Source: Parabacteroides sp900760525 (GTDB lineage Bacteria > Bacteroidota > Bacteroidia > Bacteroidales > Tannerellaceae). Taken from it: 64,000 nucleotides of DNA. The notes beneath the pieces were generated by a model, which worked only from the letters and a program-made list of their open reading frames with translations, was not told the DNA's origin and did not search any database. Where the stretch lies: positions 2,604,001-2,668,000 of the forward strand of contig NZ_CP187555.1 of NCBI RefSeq assembly GCF_049860805.1, read 5' to 3'. Made by a program: the position numbers and the translations under genes. Below are positions 36,357 to 44,723 of this stretch, in pieces (the first letter of the stretch is position 1; the number at the start of each line of letters is the position of its first letter).

Positions 36357-37472
36357 ATGAAAACAAAATATTTTATTCCAATAATAGGTCTGTTGCTCTT
36401 CACCCGATGTTCGACAAATTCCGACGCAGATCTCAAGAACTTTCCAAAAGGCTATACACCGGAAGAGGTAGGGACACAAATAAGCAAACGCTTTATTTCC
36501 GGCAAACATATGTTTCACAAGAAAAACGGAAAAGACGGCATTCACTACGCAGAAGTTTGTACATGGTATGGAGCTTTAAAATATGCAGTTGCCGCTGATG
36601 ACAATGCACTGATCAAGCAACTTAAGGACAAGTTCGAGCCACTCTTTACTACCGAGGCGGATTATCAACCGCGTATGGATCACGTAGATTTGAATATGTT
36701 TGGTTGTTTACCGCTCGAGTTTTATCAGATCACGAAAGATAAACGCTATTATGACATGGGCATCCCTTACGCAGACACGCAATGGCAACTACCGGATTCG
36801 GCAACTACGGAAGAAAAGGACTGGGCCCGAAAAGGTTTCTCCTGGCAAACCCGCTTGTGGATCGATGATATGTTCATGATCACGATTATCCAGTCGCAAG
36901 CATATAAAGCGACAGGGAAACGGGAATATATTGACCGTGCCGCCCGTGAAATGGTGATGTATCTGGATAAACTCCAACACCCCAACGGCCTGTTCTACCA
37001 TGCACCGGATGTCCCATATTATTGGGGACGCGGAAACGGTTGGATGGCTGCCGGTATGACAGAGCTACTTCGCTACCTGCCTAAAGACAATCAAGATCGC
37101 CCCCGGATCCTGGAAGGGTATCGTTTGATGATGAAAAATCTGAAAGACTATCAGATGCCGGACGGCATGTGGAGCCAATTGGTAGACGATCCCGCCTGCT
37201 GGGCAGAGACTTCAGGAACAGCTATGTTTACATATGCCATGATTACAGGAGTCAAGCAAGGATGGCTGGATAAAAAAGAATATTCACCGGTAGCGCGTAA
37301 AGCCTGGATGGCATTAATTCCCTATATCAATGAAGAGGGAGACGTTACAGAAGTTTGTATCGGAACCAATAAAAAGAATGACAAACAATATTATTATGAC
37401 CGCCGAAGAATAACAGGGGATTATCATGGACAGGCTCCCATACTATGGTGTTGTTTTGCTTTGATAGAATGA
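36357..37472 (+). CDS. GH105/GH88 unsaturated uronyl hydrolase lipoprotein
   Basis: 371 residues. A lipoprotein leader ends at Cys19 (LLFTRC). The alpha/alpha-barrel is recognised by WQTRLWIDDMFMITIIQSQAYKATG, FYHAPDVPYYWGRGNGWMAAGM and PDGMWSQLVDDPACWAETSGTAMFTYAM, with the catalytic Asp in WIDDMF. GH105 enzymes hydrolyse unsaturated galacturonyl or glucuronyl ends left by polysaccharide lyases, often from rhamnogalacturonan. With the SusCD pair upstream and no lyase in view, the locus may scavenge lyase products made elsewhere. Only a hairpin separates it from susD. Confidence 0.9.
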   Translation: MKTKYFIPIIGLLLFTRCSTNSDADLKNFPKGYTPEEVGTQISKRFISGKHMFHKKNGKDGIHYAEVCTWYGALKYAVAADDNALIKQLKDKFEPLFTTEADYQPRMDHVDLNMFGCLPLEFYQITKDKRYYDMGIPYADTQWQLPDSATTEEKDWARKGFSWQTRLWIDDMFMITIIQSQAYKATGKREYIDRAAREMVMYLDKLQHPNGLFYHAPDVPYYWGRGNGWMAAGMTELLRYLPKDNQDRPRILEGYRLMMKNLKDYQMPDGMWSQLVDDPACWAETSGTAMFTYAMITGVKQGWLDKKEYSPVARKAWMALIPYINEEGDVTEVCIGTNKKNDKQYYYDRRRITGDYHGQAPILWCCFALIE

Positions 37473-37485
37473 TCTATGCCTAAAC

Positions 37486-37519
37486 GAGGCTGCCTTAAAA
37501 TCAGAGACAGGGCAGCCTC
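37486..37519 (+). terminator. Terminator after the GH105 gene
   Basis: GAGGCTGCC/GGCAGCCTC, nine perfect pairs, 13 bp after the stop codon and before the convergent cold-shock gene. No T-run follows. Confidence 0.55.
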
Positions 37520-37560
37520 AATAAGATAAGAGGCTGTCAGTTACAGGATTCATTTCCAAA

Positions 37561-38025
37561 TTAATCTTGGGATTCGCCTTCTATACGAATATTAACAGCA
37601 TTCATTCCTCTCAAACCGCGTTCAAGATCAAAGGTAACGATATCATTTTCCGAAATATCGGTCAGCGTATTATTGCTTACATGAAAAAAGTACTTCTCTG
37701 CACCGTCAAGGTCTTTGATAAAACCATAACCTTTTGATTCATTAAAATAGTCTATCCGTCCTCTCAATACGGCTGGCGCCTCCAGTTCTTCTTTTTTAGG
37801 AGTTGAGATGAGAATTTCTTCTTGCTTAATCTCTTCTTTATTTGGATTTAATTCGGGAGGAGTTGATGTAATTACACCATTTTCATCCACATAAGCTATC
37901 ATATCATCAAAACTATTCGTTTTGCCAAGTAGTTTTCTGTCTTCTTTCTTTTTTTGTTTTTCTGCTCGTCGGGCTTGTTTCTTTTTTTCGTTTTCTCGTT
38001 TATTGTATGTTACGGATTTTGCCAT
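37561..38025 (-). CDS. Cold-shock domain protein with basic N-terminal extension
   Basis: 154 residues. Residues 1-35 are very rich in Lys, Arg and Glu, a linker follows, and the C-terminal 65 residues are a cold-shock domain (LRGRIDYFNESKGYGFIKDL, then EKYFFHV as RNP-2-like strand). Such proteins bind single-stranded RNA and may act as chaperones. The next gene upstream on the same strand encodes an RRM protein, so two RNA-binding proteins lie side by side. Confidence 0.9.
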   Translation of the reverse strand: MAKSVTYNKRENEKKKQARRAEKQKKKEDRKLLGKTNSFDDMIAYVDENGVITSTPPELNPNKEEIKQEEILISTPKKEELEAPAVLRGRIDYFNESKGYGFIKDLDGAEKYFFHVSNNTLTDISENDIVTFDLERGLRGMNAVNIRIEGESQD

Positions 38026-38215
38026 TTAATCTATATTTATTTATATTAATAATCAACCTATTATGTAAGGATTCAGAGTGGAATGCTAAATTATTTCCGG
38101 GATATGGAAACACAGGATATAAAAAACTCCTGCTATTGCATTGAAGAGTAGAAGCTAACTAAGCTATATGGAAATTATAAGACAGAAGGGATAAACCTTC
38201 TGCCTTATCAAGAGA

Positions 38216-38524
38216 TCAATATCGTCTGGAATTATTATAACCACCTCTTCTTTCGCGGTATCCGCCGTTTGAAGGTTTTTCTGCACGGGGACGAGCTACG
38301 CTTACCGAGATTACCTTTTTCTCAAATTCAGCTCCATTAAGCGCATCGATCGCTTTCTGGCCATCTTCATCGTTTACCATTTCAACAAAACCAAATCCTC
38401 TGGATCTTCCTGTTTCTCTGTCCATGATAACTTTTGCAGACGTAATTTCTCCATACTCTGCAAATAAATCATTTAAATCAGCATCATTAATGCTATAATT
38501 TAAGCCTGTAATGTAAATGTTCAT
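38216..38524 (-). CDS. RRM-domain RNA-binding protein
   Basis: 102 residues: one RNA recognition motif with RNP-2 (NIYITGLNYS) and RNP-1 (GRSRGFGFVEM), then a short Gly/Arg/Tyr-rich tail. This is the glycine-tailed RRM type common in Bacteroidetes and cyanobacteria and thought to act in RNA metabolism at low temperature. A -7 box TATCTTTG (minus, 38641-38648) implies an untranslated leader of about 110 nt, which could be structured and regulatory. Confidence 0.93.
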   Translation of the reverse strand: MNIYITGLNYSINDADLNDLFAEYGEITSAKVIMDRETGRSRGFGFVEMVNDEDGQKAIDALNGAEFEKKVISVSVARPRAEKPSNGGYRERRGGYNNSRRY

Positions 38525-38847
38525 TTAAAATTTCATTTTTAATAAATACTAATAGGGTATGAGGAGGAAAATTAATGGAAAGGCCTACTTAATAATAAAG
38601 AAGAACTATACGCTAATAATACGTAACTCAAACTCTGACTCAAAGATACTACTAATAATCGAATCGGCAACCATTATCACCCTATAAAAAAACAGAAAGC
38701 TTCATACAATACCTGAACATTCATCTGTCCTCCCCTATTATCAAGAGATTAAGCAATTCGACAAGTCGAGCCAACATCTGTAAAATAGTTACATTTTCCC
38801 GTAATTTATCTACAACCGGAATCCGACAAATCCCGTAGCTTTGCAAG
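38525..38847. other. Divergent intergenic region, no gene
   Basis: 323 bp holding the leader and -7 box of the RRM gene (minus, 38641-38648) and a TAGCTTTG box (plus, 38836-38843) just before the cupin gene. I see no other feature. Confidence 0.55.
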
Positions 38848-39348
38848 ATGAGAATCAAAAGAATAATTATTGCCGTATCGATTGCACTAATCGGCATTGG
38901 CAACCTAAATGCGCAGAAAATGAAAACAGAAGTTCCAAAAATCAGTGAATTCCTGGTTGGGAATGAGAACGTAAGATTCGAAACGTATTTTACAGGCAAA
39001 TCCTGGTTGGCTCCTTTAACGACTAACAAAGATTTGAATGTACCGATGTTCAACGTTACTTTCGAACCGGGATGCCGTAACAACTGGCATAGCCATACCG
39101 GAGGTCAAATCCTGATTGCCGTCGGTGGTGTCGGCTACTACCAGGAGAGCGGAAAAACAGCACGGCGTCTTCTTCCTGGCGATATAGTTGAAATAGCGCC
39201 GGATGTGAAACATTGGCACGGAGCCGCTCCCGACAGTTGGTTTTCGCATATTGCCGTGGAATGTAATCCGCAGAGTAACAAAAACACATGGTTCGAAGCG
39301 GTGAGCGACGAGGAATATAAGGAAGCGGTGAAGTCCATATCTTTTTAA
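38848..39348 (+). CDS. Exported cupin-domain protein
   Basis: 166 residues with a signal peptide ending at NLNAQ (residue 22). One cupin barrel with the metal-binding motif CRNNWHSHTGGQILIAVGGVG and the second motif KHWHGAAPDSWFSHIAVE. Likely periplasmic; the substrate is unknown, related proteins are annotated as quercetinase-like or carboxymuconolactone-associated cupins. The candidate -7 box TAGCTTTG ends only 4 bp before the ATG, so the message may be leaderless or the promoter lies elsewhere. Confidence 0.82.
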   Translation: MRIKRIIIAVSIALIGIGNLNAQKMKTEVPKISEFLVGNENVRFETYFTGKSWLAPLTTNKDLNVPMFNVTFEPGCRNNWHSHTGGQILIAVGGVGYYQESGKTARRLLPGDIVEIAPDVKHWHGAAPDSWFSHIAVECNPQSNKNTWFEAVSDEEYKEAVKSISF

Positions 39349-39506
39349 GTTACAAATTGGCACATACCCTACCCCCTTATTGTAAATAATAGATTATCGA
39401 AGACGGTGCACTTCACGGGAAAAAAGGTGGAAATATTTTCGGGCATAAATGGGAGACAATCCTATTTTTGTCCGAAAATAATCGATTGTTATCACCTCAG
39501 GAACTG

Positions 39507-39794
39507 CTATGCCGGGCAATCTGTATGGCTCTTTTCTCTACAAAAACATCCTTCCAAATGATCATTCACAAATCCAGCCGCCTGCATATGAGCATAACAA
39601 ATTGCTTTTTTATCCCCTTCGCGTTTACGAAGAATCGTAATCCAGGCCAATCCAACCTGGACACTTTCCAGAACAAAAAATTCAAATAAGGTTCTGTCAT
39701 CTGTAATCAATTTTCCCCACTCTTCATCGTAATATTTCACATACAAGTCGTCAGTCCCAGCCCAACCACAACGTTTATCGATAAAGTCTTCCAT
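39507..39794 (-). pseudogene. tag: DNA-3-methyladenine glycosylase I with internal deletion
   Basis: 95 codons against about 190 for Tag. Residues 1-60 are the normal N-terminus (RCGWAGTDDLYVKYYDEEWG, then the helix FEFFVLESVQVGLAWITILRKREG). Residues 61-84 are the normal C-terminus (ICYAHMQAAGFVNDHLEGCF, containing the zinc-ligand His and Cys). The roughly 100 residues between, which hold much of the DNA-binding and catalytic core, are missing, yet the frame stays open. A -7 box TACCTTTG (minus, 39815-39822) survives upstream. The gene is almost certainly inactive as a glycosylase. It abuts the left end of the genomic island. Confidence 0.85.
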
Positions 39795-39862
39795 CTTTTA
39801 TTATTTATGATACCCAAAGGTATTTATTAAAATATACAAGGGGGAAAGCAAATAAACAGAGT

Positions 39863-39997
39863 AAAAGTCCCACGAATAAGCCACATGAGAACTACTTTAA
39901 ACCGCTATTTTTTGCCAAATCAAAAAAAAGAAAAGCTCTGTAATCATTGAATTACAGAGCTTTTCTTTTTTATTTATTTCGAAAGCGGTGCGTACGG
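39863..39997. repeat. Left attachment-site copy of the tRNA-Asp island
   Basis: Related over its whole length to 53741-53879. Shared parts are a 22-bp exact block starting AAAAGTCCCACGAATAAGCC, the words CTATTTTTTGCC, a terminator-like hairpin (39930-39944 with 39951-39965, 15 perfect pairs) and the last 13 bp GCGGTGCGTACGG (39985-39997), which is the 3' end of tRNA-Asp. Beyond 39997 the similarity stops, so that point marks one end of the inserted segment. The region 39795-40158 has no gene. Confidence 0.75.
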
Positions 39998-40158
39998 AAA
40001 ATGAACCTTAATTCTATTCCTCACGTAATCAATATCTTAGCAAGCTCTTAATTCTTTCTCCCACTAATAACCCCACGTGTGCAATTCTTTGGATTGCTTG
40101 GTGTTGCGGTGGTTGTTTGAGTTGGTGCAAAAATACTAAATATTACTCGCATATCAAA

Positions 40159-41259
40159 CTAATCATTTTCTATTTCTCTATAATTAAGTAAATATGAAGC
40201 CGTATTATTATTAACATACATTTCATATTCCTTAATACCTTTACTTCTTGCTATTAAACTCAATTCCTTTTTCTGTTCAAGAGGTAAATATGTACCATAA
40301 TAGATTGCTGTGGGTTTCTTCACAGTTAGCTCTATATGATTTTCCTGTACCCGATTTTCACAACAACACATAAATCTCCACTCCTTTTCGTAAGCATATG
40401 TCTCTTTATCTTTATATAAAAAGGCTTTTATCCAAAACAAAGTATCTGGAAATGGAATATTATTTTGAGATTTAGTTTGTTGTGACATATCCAGTGTAGA
40501 ATAATAATGTACTATTTCTGTTGCATCATACCTACAATCGGAATAAATTATAGGAAACAAATATGGATGAACCCTGTCTAAACAATCTCTCTTATCACAT
40601 TTAGCACAAAGACTAAATACATAATCCGAAAAATCATATTCTACAGCAAATCCTTTATAACCATCTGCATATCTATCCCACATAATTTTAGAACACACAT
40701 CCTCTGTAAAACAAGCTATTTTAGTCATGGGATTTTCTTTTATTAATTTTTCAGTAAGGACAACACTTCTTTTTACAAACTCTTTAATAGGTGTAATGTC
40801 CCATGTTGAAATAGCTTTTACTCCGTCAACAATATTATCTGTTGACATTGATAAAATATTTTTTAATACCGATTGACATATTTCATCATTGAAGATTGAA
40901 GTAAATAATGGTGGAACCTCTTTTTTTTCATGACAATATTCGATAAATGTTAATAGAGAAGTAGGACTCAACGCATTTTTAATTAAAGATTCAATTTTTT
41001 TTGTATCTACATATATTAAAGAATCATACATATCATAAAACATGTCTGGTCTAACCAAAGATATAGTATTGTTTTTTAGAGAATCAACACTATAATCATT
41101 ATACGCCCTAAATCTATAAAGTTTTGAAGGAACATTAGCTATTATATAACTAATAATATTGTTCCAATCTTTACTACGTTCTTCATCTTTTATATCGCTT
41201 GGGAAAATAGTTTTCTCTAACAGTAATTTGAATTCTTCTTTAAATTTCTGATTATTCAT
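40159..41259 (-). CDS. DUF2971 family protein
   Basis: 366 residues, strongly AT-rich coding sequence unlike the surrounding chromosome. Diagnostic DUF2971 stretches are KLYRFRAYNDYSVDSLKNNT with LVRPDMFYDMYD, IACFTEDVCSKIMWDRYADG, GFAVEYDF and YAYEKEWRFM. The biochemical function of DUF2971 is unknown; members are often found on islands and near defence genes, which is the case for the location here. It is the first gene inside the left end of the island and is divergent from the MarR-GNAT gene. A -7 box TATCTTTG (minus, 41462-41469) may drive it through a long leader. Confidence 0.82.
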   Translation of the reverse strand: MNNQKFKEEFKLLLEKTIFPSDIKDEERSKDWNNIISYIIANVPSKLYRFRAYNDYSVDSLKNNTISLVRPDMFYDMYDSLIYVDTKKIESLIKNALSPTSLLTFIEYCHEKKEVPPLFTSIFNDEICQSVLKNILSMSTDNIVDGVKAISTWDITPIKEFVKRSVVLTEKLIKENPMTKIACFTEDVCSKIMWDRYADGYKGFAVEYDFSDYVFSLCAKCDKRDCLDRVHPYLFPIIYSDCRYDATEIVHYYSTLDMSQQTKSQNNIPFPDTLFWIKAFLYKDKETYAYEKEWRFMCCCENRVQENHIELTVKKPTAIYYGTYLPLEQKKELSLIARSKGIKEYEMYVNNNTASYLLNYREIEND

Positions 41260-41582
41260 TTCTATAAAACTTAAATATCTATAAGACCCATTTTGTATGT
41301 AGGAAATTTCCTATTATATTTTCGCAACTACTATTACATTGCAACCTATTAAACTGTAATACAATAAGTTACAAAACATCTCTTTAAAAAGGGTAACGAC
41401 TTAGCAACGTGCTGCCTACTCTCGTTTTCATTATATTGCATCTTTTAAAATAACGAGGCTACAAAGATAACATATTATTTCTAAATGGCGAGAGAATAGT
41501 GGGGCAATATTTTATCGCTACACATAAGCTATTTATTATCAAATAATTAACATTAATTAAAACTGCCAAATTGCCAATGAAA

Positions 41583-41614
41583 TTTGCATAGATAAAAAAA
41601 GTTTCTTATAATTG
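41583..41614 (+). promoter_or_regulatory. Promoter of the MarR-GNAT gene
   Basis: TTTG (41583-41586), 20 nt, then TATAATTG (41607-41614), one mismatch from TAnnTTTG. Confidence 0.6.
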
Positions 41615-41628
41615 CGTAATTAATTACG
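41615..41628. promoter_or_regulatory. Palindromic operator, probably for MarR autoregulation
   Basis: CGTAATTAATTACG is a perfect 14-bp palindrome abutting the -7 box and 27 bp before the start codon, a typical position and form for a MarR site. Confidence 0.6.
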
Positions 41629-41655
41629 TATTTACTTAAATAAAATCAGAAGAAT

Positions 41656-42609
41656 ATGGATTTTTTTAATCAAACAGGTAAAATGGCAATTGGTAGTAGG
41701 TTACGAATGTTAACCGATAAAATAACTAACGATGCCGAACTTATTCACAAAATGTATGGAATAGATATTCGTGCAAAATGGTTTCCAGTCTTTTTCGTCT
41801 TAGCACATGGTGAAGCAAAAACGATTACTGCTATCGCAAAAGAAATAGGGCATTCACATCCTTCGGTTAGTAACATTGTAAAAGAAATGGTTGAAAAAGG
41901 GATTGCTAAGGAAACAAAAGATAAGTCCGACGGAAGAAGAAACTTAATAATGCTCTCTTCTAAAGGGAAAAAAATGTCAGAGATACTAATTGAAGAATGT
42001 TCTGATATGACTATTACTATAGAAAATATTTCATCTGAAACACATAATGATTTATGGCAAGCCATTGAAGAATGGGAATATTTATTATCAAAGAAATCAT
42101 TACTGGAACGTGTAAAAGAGGTGAAAAAGCAAAGAGAAAGCAGGGACATTAAAATAACACTTTATGAACCTTGTTATCAGGAAGCCTTCAAATCGCTTAG
42201 TGAAGAATGGATAAACGAATATTTCAAAATGGAAGAAACTGATTATGCGGTAGTGAGCAATCCCAAAGAGATAATTTTAGATAAAGGGGGAGAAATTTTT
42301 GTTGCGCTTTACAAAAACGAACCCGTTGGTGTTTGTGCCTTGCTTAAAATGAATGATGAACATTATGATTATGAACTATCTAAACTCGCTGTTAGTCCTA
42401 AAGTACAAGGAAAAGGCATTGGATTTCTTTTAGGGCAGACTGCTATAAATAAAGCGAGAGAATTAGGGGGAAGAAATCTGTACTTAGAAAGTAACACTAT
42501 TTTAAAACCTGCAATTCATATATATGAGAAGTTAGGGTTTAAAAAAATTTTTGGGCATAATACATTGTATCAGAGATGCAATATTCAAATGGAATTGGTA
42601 ATAAAATGA
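41656..42609 (+). CDS. MarR-type regulator fused to GNAT acetyltransferase
   Basis: 317 residues. The N-terminal 145 residues form a MarR winged helix (FPVFFVLAHGEAKTITAIAKEIG, HPSVSNIVKEMVEKGI, KDKSDGRRNLIMLSSKGK wing). The C-terminal part is a GNAT domain with the acetyl-CoA loop SPKVQGKGIGFLLGQTAI (the Q/R-x-x-G-x-G/A type) and YEKLGFKKIF near the end. Such two-domain proteins are known; the substrate is not. A perfect palindrome at its promoter suggests it controls itself. Sequence is AT-rich, in keeping with acquired DNA. Confidence 0.88.
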   Translation: MDFFNQTGKMAIGSRLRMLTDKITNDAELIHKMYGIDIRAKWFPVFFVLAHGEAKTITAIAKEIGHSHPSVSNIVKEMVEKGIAKETKDKSDGRRNLIMLSSKGKKMSEILIEECSDMTITIENISSETHNDLWQAIEEWEYLLSKKSLLERVKEVKKQRESRDIKITLYEPCYQEAFKSLSEEWINEYFKMEETDYAVVSNPKEIILDKGGEIFVALYKNEPVGVCALLKMNDEHYDYELSKLAVSPKVQGKGIGFLLGQTAINKARELGGRNLYLESNTILKPAIHIYEKLGFKKIFGHNTLYQRCNIQMELVIK

Positions 42610-42715
42610 GTAAAATGTTATGGTGAGTAAATTGTTTGTCTTAAATATTGCAGAATTATGCACAAAAAATCATCAAACAGATGATAATAAATCATTTAGT
42701 ATAAAGTATAAGGAA

Positions 42716-43059
42716 ATGAGAACTACGAAGATTTTTGTTTCAAAAGAAAATGCTTTTAAAAAAAAGTATTTGAGGGCATCTCGTTGAACTCTTTAGCGAT
42801 TGGTGAAAAGTATATGGTAACAAAAATGAATTATATTAAAGGTAACTTCGTCCCGTCCATCAGCATCCACATGAACAATATGGATATGTTATTTCAGGTG
42901 AATATCGTTTGAAAGTAGAAACGCTTATACAAAAAATAGACTTTTGCTTCATGAGAGTGATAGCTATGCAATAACGGGAAACACATCGCATTCCTTAGAA
43001 GTTATTATAGGTGTGAAATTGTAGATGTCTTTACTCCGTATAGAGAAAACTATCTGTGA
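42716..43059 (+). pseudogene. Decayed cupin gene
   Basis: Three frames together give a cupin protein: an N-terminal part from ATG 42716 (MRTTKIFVSKENAF), LNSLAIGEKYMVTKMNYIKG from 42784, after a shift near 42856 PHQHPHEQYGYVISGEYRLKV (the metal-binding motif), then SYAITGNTSHSLEVI, and after another shift VDVFTPYRENYL before a stop at 43057. At least three frame breaks make it inactive. The rest of 42610-43137 shows no gene. Confidence 0.7.
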
Positions 43060-43137
43060 TTTTAAATTAAGACAGCGTTAAATGGGAATCATTATCTGCT
43101 TAACGCTGTCATTTATAGAATAGTTATCTATATAAAA

Positions 43138-43750
43138 ATGAATGAATTATTACATCAGAGATTTTTTCGGCTATTGTCGGAATACTCGCAGCGTAAAGTT
43201 CCTGCATCCGAATTTGCAGAAGCTATTGAAGAACTGGCTACACATTTAGCGGATTTTAGTATCAACGAACAGGATTATAGCGTTTTACTTCGTTATTTTT
43301 CCTTTGGTTTGCATCGACTCAAATCGTATCGTGTGCAATTTGAGCAGGGGGAAAAATGCCTTGTTGTTGCTTATAGATGAAGCGATAGAACTAATCAAAA
43401 CAGAAGTACGCATAGTGAATTTGCGCATCAAATACCCCGAACAGTTCCAGCAACACGCAAATAAGCTATTCCTTTCTCCTCTCCATTTGACAGACAAGAC
43501 AAGCCTTATTAACGTCATGGAAATTGTCAGCGGCTTGTATCTTTCCAAACGTGTAACATATCAGAATGGAAAACCTGTTCATCTGACGGACTTAGGCAAA
43601 GCCTTTGAATGGCTCTTTAATATAAAATTGGGCGATTATCACCAAAAATACATGGATGTCATCAAGCGAAAGCCTGCCAAGTTAAGCGAGTTCCTTGATG
43701 AACTGGCAACCCTTATCCGCAAAGAACACGAAAATAAAGGGTATAGATAA
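43138..43750 (+). pseudogene. rteC: RteC-domain regulator, frameshifted
   Basis: Codons from ATG 43138 run to a stop at 43378-43380; the rest of the protein (NALLLLIDEAIELIKTEVRI to the end at 43750) is in the +1 frame. The break lies at a GGGGGAAAAA run near 43347, where one extra base explains the shift. The C-terminal half (LTDKTSLINVMEIVSGLYLS, FNIKLGDYHQKYMDVIKRKP) fits the RteC domain. In CTnDOT, RteC switches on the excision genes. Here it precedes an excisionase-like gene, but the frame break suggests it is inactive unless read-through occurs. Confidence 0.72.
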
Positions 43751-43774
43751 TCAGGTGTTTAGCATCAATTTATA

Positions 43775-43796
43775 CGGGGTAGCGTATGCTACCCTG
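43775..43796 (+). terminator. Terminator after the rteC-like gene
   Basis: A stem GGGTAGC/GCTACCC around GTAT, followed by TGTAATTTGTTTG, lies about 25 bp after the rteC-like stop. Confidence 0.6.
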
Positions 43797-43878
43797 TAAT
43801 TTGTTTGCTTTCCTTTTCTGAACTTTGCTTCATCAATCGATTGAAAATCTTAATGTATAATCAGAAAAATGAAGCAAT

Positions 43879-44199
43879 ATGTATGTAGATAATTACGAGT
43901 TTAAAGACTGGATGCAGAAACTTCTTGATAAACTGGATGAAGTAGGCAAAGACGTAAAGAGTTTGCAGACCAATCCCGAAGTGATGCCGGGTGATAAGCT
44001 ATTGGATAATCAGGATTTATGCCTATTGTTCAAAGTCAGTACCCGGACATTGCAGAGATTGAGAAGCAAGAAACTGCTGCCTTTTATGATGATTAGCGGA
44101 AAAGCCTACTATAGGGCTTCGGATGTGCGTGAGTTCATAAAGGAACGGTTCGATGTGGGCACGCTCCGAAAATTCGAGAAAGAACACGGAAACGAATAA
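43879..44199 (+). CDS. Excisionase-like helix-turn-helix protein
   Basis: 106 residues. Residues 1-40 form a helical segment; the rest is a MerR/excisionase-like winged helix (LLDNQDLCLLFKVSTRTLQRLRSKKLLP, then ISGKAYYRASDVREFIKERF). Proteins of this type (Xis2c/Xis2d relatives) lie after rteC in CTnDOT-like elements and direct excision. It is separated from the frameshifted rteC-like gene by a terminator hairpin and is convergent with mobA. Confidence 0.82.
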   Translation: MYVDNYEFKDWMQKLLDKLDEVGKDVKSLQTNPEVMPGDKLLDNQDLCLLFKVSTRTLQRLRSKKLLPFMMISGKAYYRASDVREFIKERFDVGTLRKFEKEHGNE

Positions 44200-44273
44200 G
44201 TAAGAGTGAAATTCATCCCGAAACTGTACACGTGGCAGTTCCGGGATGTTTTTTTCTTTTGGCAAGTATGTAT

Positions 44274-44723
44274 TTACTTCTCTGCCGATATTATTCCCTC
44301 CTCCTTATAAGACGCTTCAAACTGTTTGGTAAGCGCAATAATTTGCTGGTTCGTTTTTACCAGTTCAACAGTATATTGTTCCAATTTGTAAAGCAGGGCA
44401 AGTGCTTTCTTTTCCGCAAAATTGGAATGTAGTTCTTTCACCGTTTGGTTATACAGTATGCCTATGCTCCTGAATTGTGAAAACAGTCGGGAGAGCTGGA
44501 TGTAATAATCAACCTTGCTTTTATCAATCCTAAGCACCTTAAACGATTTCCCGAAAATACAGTTCTTAATGAAATGCGCCTTTACCTTGTAGCCTGACTG
44601 GTCGTAAAAGGCTAAGAACTTGGCGTTCTCCACATCGTCCAAATTAAGAGAATAGCGGTGTGTTCGTGGGTCAAGTTTGGGCTTGCGCCCACCTTTGTTA
44701 AATGGCTTCTTTTTCTGTTCCAT
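44274..44723 (-). CDS. MobA-like mobilisation accessory protein, relaxase missing
   Basis: 149 residues with a basic N-terminus (KKPFNKGGRKPKLDPRTHRYSLNL) followed by a ribbon-helix-helix-like and helical region (FLAFYDQSGYKVKAHFIKNCIFG, then IQLSRLFSQFRSIGILYNQTVKELHS). This is the MobA/relaxosome type that normally precedes the relaxase gene mobB in Bacteroides conjugative elements. Here the gene ends directly at the excisionase-like gene and no relaxase follows, so the element cannot mobilise itself. The oriT-like hairpin region lies just upstream. Confidence 0.78.
   Translation of the reverse strand: MEQKKKPFNKGGRKPKLDPRTHRYSLNLDDVENAKFLAFYDQSGYKVKAHFIKNCIFGKSFKVLRIDKSKVDYYIQLSRLFSQFRSIGILYNQTVKELHSNFAEKKALALLYKLEQYTVELVKTNQQIIALTKQFEASYKEEGIISAEK

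Larger units (their letters stand above)
41260..41655. other. Divergent intergenic region of the island
   Basis: 396 bp without a gene. It holds a candidate -7 box for the DUF2971 gene (minus, 41462-41469) and the promoter plus palindromic operator of the MarR-GNAT gene (41583-41628). Confidence 0.6.

Noticed and set aside
39468..39689. Plus-strand frame opposite the tag remnant
   Set aside because: The minus strand clearly encodes Tag ends; the plus frame is a shadow.
43340..43380. Programmed ribosomal frameshift in the rteC-like gene
   Set aside because: The needed shift is +1 (or -2) at GGGGGAAAAA, not the -1 shift expected of such a slippery run, so a mutation is simpler.
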